Below, piece after piece: positions 24,004-38,170 of a stretch of DNA of 64,000 nt (the first letter of the stretch is position 1; the number at the start of each line of letters is the position of its first letter). The stretch is from Rugamonas rivuli (GTDB lineage: Bacteria; Pseudomonadota; Gammaproteobacteria; Burkholderiales; Burkholderiaceae_D), in assembly GCF_009380165.1 (NCBI RefSeq), contig NZ_WHUF01000005.1, positions 62,001-126,000 of the forward strand, in the 5' to 3' direction. Below the pieces are notes generated by a model. The model saw nothing but the letters and a program-made list of their open reading frames with translations, made no database searches and had not been told where the DNA came from. The position numbers and the translations under genes were made by a program.

Positions 24004-25008
24004 ATGAACACCATGCAAGCCGTCGTACTGAACGCCTTTGGCGCCCCGCTGTCGGATATGCAGGTCGCCCGCCCTGTCGCAGCCGCCGGCCAGGTGCTGG
24101 TGCGCGTGATCGCCAGCGGCATCAATCCGCTCGACACCAAAATCGCCGCCGGCAAGGCAGACCACGCCCGCGCACAACTGCCCGCAGTGCTGGGCATCGA
24201 CATCGCAGGCATCGTCGAGAGTGTGGGTGAAGGCGTGCAAGGCTACGCACGCGGCGACCGCGTCTTCGGCATGACGGGCGGGATAGGCGGCGTACAAGGC
24301 TCGCTGGCGCAGTACGCGGCGGTTGACGCCGACCTGCTGGCGCACGTGCCCGAGCAAATGTCGATGCGCGAAGCCGCCGCCATGCCGCTGATCTTCATCA
24401 CCGCTTGGGAAGGCCTGGTCGATCGCGCACGTGTCGGTGCGGGCATGAAGGTGCTGGTGCATGGCGGCGCGGGCGGCGTTGGCCACATGGCGGTGCAACT
24501 GGCGGTGGCGCTAGGAGCGGAAGTTTACGCCACCGGCAGCGCCGGGCAGCGCGCCGTCATCGAGAACATGGGCGCTACCTTCGTCGACTACCAGAGCACT
24601 AGCGTCGAACAATACGTCCAGCAGCATACTGGCGGCGAAGGCTACGACGTGGTCTACGACACGGTGGGCGGCGCCACGCTGGACGCATCGTTCCGCGCAG
24701 CGCGCCAGTACGGCGGCCACGTGGTGAGTTGTCTCGGTTGGGGTACGCATGCGCTGGCGCCGCTGTCGTTCCGCGCCGCGACGTATTCGGGCGTGTTCAC
24801 GCTGCTGCCGCTGTTGTCGGGCAAAGGCCGCGCGCACCACGGCGCGATCATGCTGCAAGCAGGCGCGCTGGCTGCGGCTGGAAAATTGAAGGTGGCGCTG
24901 GATGTCGGCATCTACACGCTGGACGCTGCCAGCGTCACCGCCGCCCACGCCGCGCTTACCGAAGGCACGGCGCGCGGCAAGGTGGTGGTGCAGGTGGCGG
25001 AGGCTTAA
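24004..25008 (+). CDS. NADPH:quinone reductase-like medium-chain dehydrogenase
   Basis: 334 residues from ATG 24004 with a strong ribosome binding site (AAGGAG). The GroES-like N-terminal part (QVLVRVIASGINPLDTKI, LGIDIAGIVESVGEGV, GDRVFG) and the Rossmann motif VLVHGGAGGVGHMAVQLA place it in the quinone oxidoreductase/zeta-crystallin group of the medium-chain dehydrogenase superfamily. The zinc-ligand cysteines of true alcohol dehydrogenases are absent, so it should be zinc-independent and reduce quinones or enones with NADPH. Divergent from a LysR gene; its stop abuts the stop of the FecR-domain gene with no gap. Confidence 0.85.
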   Translation: MNTMQAVVLNAFGAPLSDMQVARPVAAAGQVLVRVIASGINPLDTKIAAGKADHARAQLPAVLGIDIAGIVESVGEGVQGYARGDRVFGMTGGIGGVQGSLAQYAAVDADLLAHVPEQMSMREAAAMPLIFITAWEGLVDRARVGAGMKVLVHGGAGGVGHMAVQLAVALGAEVYATGSAGQRAVIENMGATFVDYQSTSVEQYVQQHTGGEGYDVVYDTVGGATLDASFRAARQYGGHVVSCLGWGTHALAPLSFRAATYSGVFTLLPLLSGKGRAHHGAIMLQAGALAAAGKLKVALDVGIYTLDAASVTAAHAALTEGTARGKVVVQVAEA

Positions 25009-25677
25009 TTAAGGCTTGAGGGTATCGGCCTCGCCGAACGAGGCCGGCGGAGCGAACTGCATGCCCGGATTGGCGAACATCTTCACCGGCCGGGTGCTGT
25101 TGTTCTTGATGAAGCCGAACTGGCCGGGATCGTACTGGAAGTGGCCGGCCTCGTTGTCGATCGAGATGCCGCCAGCGCTGACGTGCACGTGCAGGCCGGG
25201 CTCCAGTCCCGGCGACGGATCGGCATCGCCCTTGCCGGTCAGGTATTCGAGGAAGAAGGTCGTGCCGCGAATGCCGATCGTGGCGCTGGGCGTCTTCATC
25301 GCAAACTTTTCCTTGTTACGCTTGCCGAGCAAGCCGCTCAGCGAACGCAGGCCGCCCTTCACCAGAGTGAAGGCCGCGTGGTCTGCCTCCGGCTTGTCGC
25401 CATCGAAGGAGAACTGTTCGACGGCGATGGTGGTACCGGGCTTCAGCGTCAGTTCGCTGTTGTCGATGAAGCGGATGGTGGCCCAGGCGCCGGAGGCAGT
25501 GGCCAGCGTGTCGCCGTTTTCCACTTCGGATTGCAACTTGAGCTGCCTGACCGCACCGGAGGGCGAACGCGCCGTCAACGGACCACTGGCTTGCGCCACC
25601 ACGCCAGCCACCTGCGCCGCCGAAGCCAGCGCCGCACAGCACCACATCAACAACGCCAATACGAACTTGATCGACAT
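25009..25677 (-). CDS. Exported FecR-domain protein
   Basis: 222 residues with a signal peptide (IKFVLALLMWCCAALASAAQ). The FecR domain follows: VAGVVAQASGPLTARSP, GDTLATASGAWATIRF, ELTLKPGTTIAVEQF and the hallmark TPSATIGIRGTTFFLEY. Unlike the classical anti-sigma FecR it has no membrane helix and no neighbouring sigma factor, so it belongs to the soluble periplasmic FecR-domain proteins whose role is unknown. Convergent with the oxidoreductase. Confidence 0.82.
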   Translation of the reverse strand: MSIKFVLALLMWCCAALASAAQVAGVVAQASGPLTARSPSGAVRQLKLQSEVENGDTLATASGAWATIRFIDNSELTLKPGTTIAVEQFSFDGDKPEADHAAFTLVKGGLRSLSGLLGKRNKEKFAMKTPSATIGIRGTTFFLEYLTGKGDADPSPGLEPGLHVHVSAGGISIDNEAGHFQYDPGQFGFIKNNSTRPVKMFANPGMQFAPPASFGEADTLKP

Positions 25678-25743
25678 GAGTCACCTTCCCCGAAAGTCAA
25701 CAGGCCTTTATACCACGGCCGGCATTTGATCGGATTAGACAGT

Positions 25744-26853
25744 TCAAGCCGCCAGCGCCTCCGCTTGGTAAAACGGATAATCGGTGTAGCCCGCCGCCGT
25801 GCCGCCGAAGAAGCTCTCGCGGTCGTACTCGTTCAGCGGCCAGCCGTTGCGCAGGCGCTCAGGCAGATCCGGATTGGCGATGAAGTGGCGGCCGAATGCC
25901 ACCAGGTCCGCATCGCCAGCTGCGATGATCGCTTCGGCCGATTGCTGGTCGAAGCCACCGGCGGCGATGATGGTGCCCGCGTAGTGCTTGCGTATCAGCT
26001 GTGCGGCCACCGGCGCCTGGCTGCGCGTCTCATCTTCGACATTGCCGGCGATGCGCGGTTCGATCAGGTGCAGGTAGGCCAGCTTCAATTCCGACAACCG
26101 TTCCGCCACGTAGCTGAACAAGCCCTCGGGATCACGGTCCGACATATCGCCCCAGCTGCCGCTTGGGCCGATCCGCACCGCCACCTTGTCGCTGCCCCAG
26201 ACCGAGATCACAGCGCGGGTAGCTTCAAGCAGGAAGCGCGCGCGGTTTTCAAACGAGCCGCCGTAGATATCGGTGCGCTTGTTACTGCCGTCCTGCAGGA
26301 ACTGGTCGAACAGATAGCCGTTGGCAGCATGTAGTTCAACACCGTCGAAGCCCGCCTCGCGGCCACGAATGGCGGCCAAACGGAAGCTCTCGACCAGTCC
26401 TTCGATTTCCGGAATCGTCAACGCCCGGTTGGGCGTGTTCGGCACCCAGCCTTCCGACGTGTAGGCCACGCCGCCATGTGGCACTTCCGACGGGCCTACC
26501 GGTGTGCTGCCTGCCGGCTGCACATCCTTGTTGGACTGGCGGCCAGCATGGTACAGCTGAAGGAATATCTTGCCGCCCCTGGCATGCACCGCCTCCGTCA
26601 CCAGTTTCCAGCCTGCGATCTGGCTATCGTCATACAGACCAGGGGCGCCGAGATAGCCGTTGCCGTTTTCGGCAGCGATGGTGGCCTCGCCGATCAGCAG
26701 ACCGCCCTGCGAGGCGCGCTGCGCATAGTATTCGGCCATCAGCGGGCCAGGCCGGGCGCCGGCTTCGGCGCGCATGCGGGTCAGCGGCGCCAGTACCACG
26801 CGGTGGTTGAAGGTGTAAGGACCGATTGCTACAGGGGACATCAGCTTGTTCAT
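25744..26853 (-). CDS. nemA: Old yellow enzyme / alkene reductase (NemA-like)
   Basis: 369 residues from ATG 26853. FMN-dependent TIM barrel with all landmarks of the old yellow enzyme family: NHRVVLAPLTRMRA at the start, FLQLYHAGRQS, the substrate-binding pair His175/Asn178 with Tyr180 as proton donor (ELHAANGYL), FLQDGSNKRTDIYGGS and a C-terminal DLVAFGRHFIANPDLPERL. It reduces activated C=C bonds, nitro compounds and quinones with NADPH. Divergent from a LysR gene, 122 bases between the starts. The gene symbol is by similarity to E. coli NemA (365 residues). Confidence 0.88.
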   Translation of the reverse strand: MNKLMSPVAIGPYTFNHRVVLAPLTRMRAEAGARPGPLMAEYYAQRASQGGLLIGEATIAAENGNGYLGAPGLYDDSQIAGWKLVTEAVHARGGKIFLQLYHAGRQSNKDVQPAGSTPVGPSEVPHGGVAYTSEGWVPNTPNRALTIPEIEGLVESFRLAAIRGREAGFDGVELHAANGYLFDQFLQDGSNKRTDIYGGSFENRARFLLEATRAVISVWGSDKVAVRIGPSGSWGDMSDRDPEGLFSYVAERLSELKLAYLHLIEPRIAGNVEDETRSQAPVAAQLIRKHYAGTIIAAGGFDQQSAEAIIAAGDADLVAFGRHFIANPDLPERLRNGWPLNEYDRESFFGGTAAGYTDYPFYQAEALAA

Positions 26854-26975
26854 GATTCGCTCACTAAGTTGGGAATACAGCCAATGTAAGGCTTCCCACA
26901 TTGAAGATAAATAGCTTGCAATTCCAAAGATATCGGACTCATACTTCCGCAATCCTTCCCAATCACGAGTGATCT

Positions 26976-27860
26976 ATGGACAGCCTGAGCGGCATTTCAC
27001 TGTTCGTCGCCGTCGCCGAGGCGCGCAGCTTTACCAAGGCCGGCACGCAGTTCGGCATCTCCTCGTCCGCCGTGGGCAAGAGCATCGCCCGCATGGAGCA
27101 GCGGCTGGCGGTGCGGCTGTTCCACCGCAGCACCCGCAGCATCACCCTCACCGCCGAGGGCACACTGTTCCTGGAACGCTGCCGCCGCATCCTCAGCGAA
27201 GTGGAAGCGGCGGAGGCCGAATTGTCCGAACTATCCGGCACGCCCAGCGGCCGCCTGCGGGTCAGCACGCCGCAGCTCACCGGCCTGGTGATGCCGACGC
27301 TGACAGGCTTCATGCGCCGCTATCCCGACATCGCACTGGAGATCGACCTGTCCGAACGCATGGTCGACATCATCGAAGAAGGCTACGACGCCGTGATCCG
27401 CACGGGCTCCCATCACGATTCGCGTCTGGCCTCGCGCCGCATCGGCGCCTGCCCGCAGGTGGTGGTGGCCTCACCCGGCTACCTGGCGAAGCACGGCACG
27501 CCTTCGCACCCGCGCGAACTGGCACAGCACCACTGCCTGCTGCACCGCTTCCCGGCCAGCGGCCGCATCGAGCGCTGGCCCTTCAAGCTGGCGGACGGTG
27601 AACCGGAACCGCAACTGAACGAGCGCATGACCTGCAGCACCGTCGAAGCAATCACCTACGCGCTGCTGCAGGGCGAAGGCATCGCCTTCCTGCCCACCTT
27701 CATCATCGAGGATGAGCTGAAGGACAAGCGCCTGCAAATCATCCTGGCCGACTACATGGAGCAGACGGTGACGTTTACGATGCTGTGGCCCGCCAGCCGC
27801 TACGCCTCCCCCAAGCTGCGCGTGTTCATCGACTACGTCGTGCAGAACATGAGGATCTGA
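26976..27860 (+). CDS. LysR-family regulator, divergent from the alkene reductase
   Basis: 294 residues. Helix-turn-helix at 15-60 (FTKAGTQFGISSSAVGKSIA, RLFHRSTRSITLTAEG) and effector domain (SGRLRVSTPQLTGLVMPTL). Divergent from the old yellow enzyme gene, so it is likely its regulator, in response to an electrophile or quinone. E. coli nemA is controlled by the unrelated TetR-type NemR, so the pairing here is a different wiring. Confidence 0.88.
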   Translation: MDSLSGISLFVAVAEARSFTKAGTQFGISSSAVGKSIARMEQRLAVRLFHRSTRSITLTAEGTLFLERCRRILSEVEAAEAELSELSGTPSGRLRVSTPQLTGLVMPTLTGFMRRYPDIALEIDLSERMVDIIEEGYDAVIRTGSHHDSRLASRRIGACPQVVVASPGYLAKHGTPSHPRELAQHHCLLHRFPASGRIERWPFKLADGEPEPQLNERMTCSTVEAITYALLQGEGIAFLPTFIIEDELKDKRLQIILADYMEQTVTFTMLWPASRYASPKLRVFIDYVVQNMRI

Positions 27861-27953
27861 CGGCAAGCGGATCCGCACCAAATAGCCACGCCACTACAGG
27901 AGCAGTCCTGCCGATAGTGGCGGCCGCGCGCAGTTTCCGTTACGCTGTTAGCC

Positions 27954-29393
27954 ATGAAAACCGCGAAACTCTACGAAACGCTGGCGGAAGCCATCGCCGA
28001 CCAGGTCGCGCAAGGCGTGCTGCGCGAGGGGGAGCGCATTCCGTCGGTGCGCCAGACCGCCCAGCACCACCAGTTGAGCATCTCGACGGTGATCCGCGCC
28101 TTCCTGCTGCTGGAAAGCCGAGGCATCATCGAAGCGCGGCCGCAGTCCGGCTACTTTGTCCGCCATCGTCCGGATACCCCGGCGCGTAAGGACGCCATCT
28201 CCGCACCGCTCTCGCCGGCCGACCTGGCGCGCGCGCCGGCACTCGATACCAGCACGCTGGTGCTGACGACGCTGCGCTCCATCGGCCAGGGCAGCATTCC
28301 CCTCGGATCGCCCTTCCCCGATCCAGCGGCCTTCCCCTGGGCGCGGCTCAACTACCATGCGGGCGTCGTCTCGCGGCGCGTGGGCCAGAACCAGCAGCTG
28401 TCCGATCTGCCGCCGGGGAATCCGGAGCTGATACGCCAGATCGCCCGCCGCCATCTGGAGAACGGACTGACAGTGGATGCGGCCGAAATCATCATCACCA
28501 CCGGCGCCACCGAAGCGATCAACCTGTGCCTGCAAGCGGTGGCGCAGCCGGGCGACCTGGTGGCGGTGGAATCGCCGACCTATTACGCGCTGCTGCAGGC
28601 ATTGGAGCGCATGGGCATGCGCGTGCTGGAAGTCGCCACCGATCCGGAACAAGGCATAGTCATCGCCGCGCTGGAATCCGCCATCGTCAGCCAGGGCGTC
28701 AAAGCCTGCATACTGATGCCGAACTTCCAGAACCCGCTGGGCTTCATGATGAGCGACGACCGCAAACGCACGCTGGTGGAGATGCTGGCACGGCACGACG
28801 TGCCGGCGATCGAGAACGATGTCTATCACGAGCTGTATTACGGCGACACCCATCCCAGCTCGTTGAAGCAGTACGACAGGCACGGCCTGGTCCTGCACTG
28901 CAATTCATTCTCCAAAAGCCTGGACACCGGCCACCGCATCGGTTGGACGCTGCCGGGCCGCTACCGCGCGCAGGTGGAGAAGCTCAAGTTCCTCAACTCG
29001 CTCAACACCGCCGCGCTGCCGCAGCTGGCCATTGCCGAATACCTGAAGAACGACGGCTACGATTTCCACTTGCGTAAGCTGCGCAAGGCCTACGCGCAGC
29101 AGGCCGCCATCATGTCCGCCGCCGTGCGCCGCTTCTTCCCGCAGGGGACCAGCGTTACGCAGCCAGCCGGCGGCTATCTGCTGTGGGTGACGATGCCGCC
29201 GTCGGTGCGCGCGCTGGAGCTGTATGCCCGGGCGCAGGAACGCGGCATCAGCATCGGCGCCGGCAATATGTTCGCCACCGGCGACGCCTGGCAGCACTGC
29301 ATCCGCTTGAACTACAGCTATCCGTGGAGCGCCGAGGTGGACGCGGCGGTACGCATGCTGGGCCAACTGGCGGGCGAATTGACAGTCAATTGA
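27954..29393 (+). CDS. MocR-type regulator (GntR HTH + aminotransferase fold)
   Basis: 479 residues. An N-terminal GntR winged helix (LREGERIPSVRQTAQHHQ, LSISTVIRAFLLLESRG) is fused to a class I aminotransferase domain. The PLP-binding lysine is Lys321 in the motif NSFSKSLDTGHRIGW. MocR proteins (GabR, PdxR, TauR) use PLP as a cofactor or ligand sensor and usually regulate rather than transaminate. No pdx, gab or tau genes are adjacent, so the target cannot be told. Its last eight bases overlap the convergent bestrophin gene. Confidence 0.88.
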   Translation: MKTAKLYETLAEAIADQVAQGVLREGERIPSVRQTAQHHQLSISTVIRAFLLLESRGIIEARPQSGYFVRHRPDTPARKDAISAPLSPADLARAPALDTSTLVLTTLRSIGQGSIPLGSPFPDPAAFPWARLNYHAGVVSRRVGQNQQLSDLPPGNPELIRQIARRHLENGLTVDAAEIIITTGATEAINLCLQAVAQPGDLVAVESPTYYALLQALERMGMRVLEVATDPEQGIVIAALESAIVSQGVKACILMPNFQNPLGFMMSDDRKRTLVEMLARHDVPAIENDVYHELYYGDTHPSSLKQYDRHGLVLHCNSFSKSLDTGHRIGWTLPGRYRAQVEKLKFLNSLNTAALPQLAIAEYLKNDGYDFHLRKLRKAYAQQAAIMSAAVRRFFPQGTSVTQPAGGYLLWVTMPPSVRALELYARAQERGISIGAGNMFATGDAWQHCIRLNYSYPWSAEVDAAVRMLGQLAGELTVN

Positions 29394-30306
29394 TGTTGTA
29401 GGCTGCATTGGCGACAACCGGCTCGGGCTTGGGCTGGCCGCACTGCTCCAGCAGCGAGCGTTCGATCGTGCGCGTCATCGCATCCAGCGCCAGGCAGTTC
29501 GGGTCGGTGCCGAAGGGCTCGGAAATCTCCTGCGCGATGGCCTCCAGCGCGAACAACGTGTAGGCGACGAACACGGAGATAAGCGGCGTCGCCAGGCCGA
29601 TGGCGTCCACCAGGCCGAAAGGAAGCAGAAAGCAGTACAGGTAGACGGTGCGGTGCACCAGCACCCCATAGGAATACGGGATGGGCGTATTGCTGATACG
29701 CTCGCAGCCGCCCACCGCCGCCGCCAGCTCGCCCACCTGCGCGTCCAGCATCCACAGCATCTGCTCCGGGCCCTGCCCCTTGCGGGCTGCGCGCGCCAGC
29801 ATCAGGCGCAGGCGATCCAGCAGCGCCACGGGGATGTAGTCCATGCCGCTCAAGTGTTCCAGGTCTTCCTCGTTCAGGTAGCGGGCCAGGTCCGGCCTGG
29901 GATCGGTACCGCGCAGCTGGTGCGTCAGCGCGTAGACGAAGGCGATCAGGCGCCGCACGAACAGCTTGCGGGCGAAGCCGTCGTCCTCCTGTGGCAGATA
30001 GGTCAGCGCCTGCGACGTCAGCGAACGCGCCGCGATCAGGATGCGGCCCCAGATCTGCCGGGCCTCGACAAAGCGCGCATACGCCGCGTTGTTGCGAAAG
30101 CCGAGGAAGATCGCCAGGCTGACGCCGACCAGCGGGAACGGCGCCGTATCCAGAGGGATCTTGATGCCGGCGATGCGGCCGTCCGTCGCCACAGCCAATG
30201 AGCTGATCGCCAGTATCAGCAGCAGTTGCGGAATAATGGACTTGAGCACCGAGCCGTCCCAGACGAACAGCATGCGCAGCCAGTTGGCGGATGGACGGAC
30301 TATCAT
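29386..30306 (-). CDS. Bestrophin-family membrane channel (YneE/UPF0187)
   Basis: 306 residues from ATG 30306, preceded by GGAAGTGAAG. The N-terminal MIVRPSANWLRMLFVWDGSV, the first helices (IIPQLLLILAISSLAVAT, FPLVGVSLAIFLGFRNNAAYARFVEARQIWG) and the distal ISEPFGTDPNCLALDAMTRTIE are those of bacterial bestrophins, pentameric ion channels of the inner membrane. Length matches the family. It starts four bases after the stop of the YdeP-like gene, so both are in one operon; YdeP is linked to acid resistance, so the channel may take part in ion balance under acid stress. That link is inference. Confidence 0.85.
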   Translation of the reverse strand: MIVRPSANWLRMLFVWDGSVLKSIIPQLLLILAISSLAVATDGRIAGIKIPLDTAPFPLVGVSLAIFLGFRNNAAYARFVEARQIWGRILIAARSLTSQALTYLPQEDDGFARKLFVRRLIAFVYALTHQLRGTDPRPDLARYLNEEDLEHLSGMDYIPVALLDRLRLMLARAARKGQGPEQMLWMLDAQVGELAAAVGGCERISNTPIPYSYGVLVHRTVYLYCFLLPFGLVDAIGLATPLISVFVAYTLFALEAIAQEISEPFGTDPNCLALDAMTRTIERSLLEQCGQPKPEPVVANAAYNIN

Positions 30307-30310
30307 GGCT

Positions 30311-32662
30311 TCACTTCCCGCCGTTAGCCGGAATAACGCCCGGCGACAACAGCACCGGGATCGACTTCGACGTCGGCGTGCCGGCGCCATCGGCCACGCT
30401 GGACAGCGGCACCAGCGGATTGGTCTCCGGGTAGTAGGCGCCTATGCAGCCGCGCGGAATGTCGTAGGCCACCAGCATGAAGCCGTCGGCGCGGCGCTCC
30501 ACGCCGTCATCCCACACGCTGCGCACATCGACCCAGTCCCCAGCCTTCATGCCCAGCATGTCGATATCGGCCTGGTTGATGAAGATTACCCGGCGCATGC
30601 CGAACACGCCGCGATAACGGTCGTCCAGCGCGTAGATGGTGGTGTTGTACTGGTCGTGCGAACGGGTCGTCATCATCACCATCAGGCGCTCGCCGTAGCG
30701 GATGCGGGCGCGCGCGATCGGCGTGTCGCGTTCCACCGCGTGCGGCACGAATTGCGCCTTGCCGCTGGCGGTGTTCCATTCGGGCTCACGCGAGGCCACC
30801 TTCAGATGGAAGCCGCCCGGCACCGCCACGCGTGCGTTGTAGTCGTAGAAGTCGTCGAACACCTTCTCGATATCGTCGCGGATGCGCGCATAGTCGTCGC
30901 GGTAGTCCGGCCATGCCAGCGCATGCCGTCCGCGTCCGGCGCCGCTGCCCAGCGTGGCCTCGGCCATGTGCGACACGATGGCGATCTCCGACAACAGCTC
31001 CTCCGACGCCGGCTTGTTGATGCCGTACGAGATGTGCACCATGCTCATCGAATCCTCCACCGTCACACCCTGCGGCACCCCGTTCTGCACATCGATCTCG
31101 GTGCGGCCCAGCGTCGGCAGGATCAGCGCCTGACGGCCGTGAATCAGATGGCTGCGATTGAGCTTGGTGGCGACATGCACCGTCAGCTCGCAGGACTGCA
31201 AGGCCTTGTAGGTAAGCGGCGTATCCGGCGTGGCGACGGCGAAGTTGCCGCCCAGGCCAACGAACACCTTGACCTTCCCCTCAGCCATCGCCGCGATGGT
31301 GGCCACCACGTCGTAGCCATGATGGCGCGGCGGCTCGAAATCGAAGACCTCGCGCATGCGGTCGAGGAAGGCCTCGGTCGGACGTTCCTCGATGCCGACC
31401 GTGCGGTCGCCCTGCACGTTGGAGTGGCCGCGCACCGGACACAGACCGGCGCCGCGCCGGCCGATATTGCCGCGCATGAGCATCAAGTTGGACAGCATCT
31501 GTATCGTCGGCACCGAGTTCTTATGCTGAGTCAGGCCCATGCCCCAGGTGGCGATCACGCGCTCGCCGCGTATGTAGACCTGGGCCAGTTTTTCGATCTC
31601 CTCGCGCGGCACACCGGATTCCTCGATCAGCAGCGGCCAGCTCTCCATGCGCAAGTCCTGCGCGAACTCCTGGAAGCCGGTGGTGTGATGGGCGATGAAG
31701 TCCAGGTCCAGCAAGCGCTTGCCGCCATCCAGCTGCACGTGGTCGTCCAGCTCCAGCAATCGCTTGGCCAGCGCCTTGATGAGCGCGAAGTCGCCGCCCA
31801 GGCGCGGCTGGATGAACATCGAACTGATGGGAGTACTGGACATGGTCAGCATCTCCACCGGATGCTGCGGACTGGTGAAGCGCTCCAACCCGCGCTCACG
31901 CAGCGGGTTGATCGACACGATGGTGGCGCCGCGCCGAGCGCATTCGCGCAACTCGCCCAGCATGCGCGGGTGGTTGGTGGCGGGATTCTGGCCGAAGATC
32001 AGCAGCGTATCCGCATGTTCGAAATCGTCCAGCGTCACCGTGCCCTTGCCGATGCCGACGGTGCCGGGCAGGCCCCGGCTGGTCGCCTCGTGGCACATAT
32101 TCGAACAGTCGGGAAAGTTGTTGGTGCCATAGGCACGTGCGAACAGCTGGTACAGGAAGGCCGCCTCGTTGCTGGCGCGGCCGGAGGTGTAGAACGCCGC
32201 CTGGTCCGGATGGTCCAGCGCCTGCAGCTCGCGCGCCACCAGCGCAAACGCTTCGTGCCACGATACCGGCACATAGCGGTCGCTGTCGGCGTCATAACGC
32301 ATCGGCCGTGTCAGGCGGCCGTGCTGCTCCAGCTCATAGTCGGATTGCTGGAGCAGTTCGGCCACGGTGTGGGTGGCGAAGAAGTCCGCCGTCACGCGCT
32401 TGCTGGTCGATTCCGCAGCCACCGCCTTGACGCCGTTCTCGCAGAATTCGAAGGTCGAACCGTGTTCGCGGTCGGGCCACGCGCAGCCCGGGCAATCGAA
32501 GCCGTCCGGCTGGTTCTGCGCGAACAGCGATTTGTAATTGACGCCGCTGACCCGCTCCTTGAACAGGTTGAGCGCGACGTACTTCAACGCCCCCCAGCCG
32601 GCGGCGGGATGGGTGTAGGGTTCGATCTTGCCTGCGGGGGCTGGCGGCTTGCTGTCTTCCAT
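30311..32662 (-). CDS. YdeP/FdhF-like molybdopterin oxidoreductase
   Basis: 783 residues from ATG 32662 (AAGGAG 11 bases upstream). The N-terminal pair Cys57/Cys60 in FDCPGCAWPD and the DCSNMCHEATSRG motif (Cys186, Cys190) fit the YdeP-type branch of the molybdopterin oxidoreductase superfamily, followed by NPATNHPRMLGELRE and the C-terminal molydopterin dinucleotide-binding domain (MTTRSHDQYNTTIYALDDRY). E. coli YdeP confers acid resistance; the substrate is unknown. The position of the molybdenum ligand is by analogy. No fdhD or other Mo genes are adjacent. First gene of an operon with the bestrophin gene. Confidence 0.85.
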   Translation of the reverse strand: MEDSKPPAPAGKIEPYTHPAAGWGALKYVALNLFKERVSGVNYKSLFAQNQPDGFDCPGCAWPDREHGSTFEFCENGVKAVAAESTSKRVTADFFATHTVAELLQQSDYELEQHGRLTRPMRYDADSDRYVPVSWHEAFALVARELQALDHPDQAAFYTSGRASNEAAFLYQLFARAYGTNNFPDCSNMCHEATSRGLPGTVGIGKGTVTLDDFEHADTLLIFGQNPATNHPRMLGELRECARRGATIVSINPLRERGLERFTSPQHPVEMLTMSSTPISSMFIQPRLGGDFALIKALAKRLLELDDHVQLDGGKRLLDLDFIAHHTTGFQEFAQDLRMESWPLLIEESGVPREEIEKLAQVYIRGERVIATWGMGLTQHKNSVPTIQMLSNLMLMRGNIGRRGAGLCPVRGHSNVQGDRTVGIEERPTEAFLDRMREVFDFEPPRHHGYDVVATIAAMAEGKVKVFVGLGGNFAVATPDTPLTYKALQSCELTVHVATKLNRSHLIHGRQALILPTLGRTEIDVQNGVPQGVTVEDSMSMVHISYGINKPASEELLSEIAIVSHMAEATLGSGAGRGRHALAWPDYRDDYARIRDDIEKVFDDFYDYNARVAVPGGFHLKVASREPEWNTASGKAQFVPHAVERDTPIARARIRYGERLMVMMTTRSHDQYNTTIYALDDRYRGVFGMRRVIFINQADIDMLGMKAGDWVDVRSVWDDGVERRADGFMLVAYDIPRGCIGAYYPETNPLVPLSSVADGAGTPTSKSIPVLLSPGVIPANGGK

Positions 32663-32796
32663 GGCGGATGCTCCTTGATGTCGTATGGGTGAGCATAATT
32701 CCCGTCGCCCCCTCCACGCGGGTACAGATCGCATCGTCGCCATGCAGTACAGTCGCCACGATTGACATCCGGCGCGACATCGCCAACCATAGCGGC

Positions 32797-37299
<4,503 letters not shown>

Positions 37300-38170
37300 T
37301 CCGGGACGAAGGCAAGTCCGGCAATCCAAGCAGCTGACCGACCTCGATCACGTCAGCCGACGCGAGGCGGCAGGAAAATGGCGCCACCGCCAACCCGGCC
37401 GAAACGGCAGCAACAACAGCAGCACTGCCGCCCACAAAGACTTCGACCCATGCTATGCCCGCGCCGTTCAATGCGCGCGTGGCGATATCGCGCACGCCGC
37501 AGCCAGGCGCCAAAGCCGCCAGTCGCAGCGGCTCCCCACAGCGCTGGTTGAAACCCGGCGCGGCGAACCAGCCGAAGTGCTCCGGCCCCAGATCCTCACC
37601 ATTGCGGCCGTCGTCTTCCTGGCGCACGATCACCGCATCCAGTTCGCCGTTGTCGAAAGCATCGAGCAGGCTGCGTGAATTTTCCAGTCGTACTTCGATG
37701 GTCAAGGCCGGGTCGCGTTCATTCAGGCGTGCCAGCAAGGTCGGCACCTCCGGCCCAGCCACATGCGCGGCGATACCAAGCCGGAAGCGCCGGCGCTCTG
37801 ACGACAGCGCAGAGATTGCGCTGTCATGCGCGGCGATAAAATCGCGTGCGGCATTGAGGAACACGGCCCCCTGCGCGGACAGCCGCACCAGCCTGGGCGT
37901 GCGTTCGATCAGCTTGTGCCCCAGGCGTTCTTCCAGGCGCTTCAATTTCACGCTGATGGCGCCTTGCGTCGTACCCAGCGCTTCCGCCGCTTTGGTGAAG
38001 CTCTGAAAGTCGGCGATGGTGACGAACGCCTGCACCGCTTCCACATCCAACGTCACTCTGTTCATCATCTATTCGAATCTGTTGTTACTGATATAGCCAA
38101 TCATAGCATTGTGGAATGAATGAGTCTTCCCTACAGTTACCGTTCACTCCAGTCCTTTAGAAAGTAGCTC

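Noticed and set aside
30041..32692. 883-codon open frame antisense to the molybdoenzyme
   Set aside because: Same cause; repeated Arg/His/Gln/Ala composition and no motifs, while the minus strand encodes a clear oxidoreductase.
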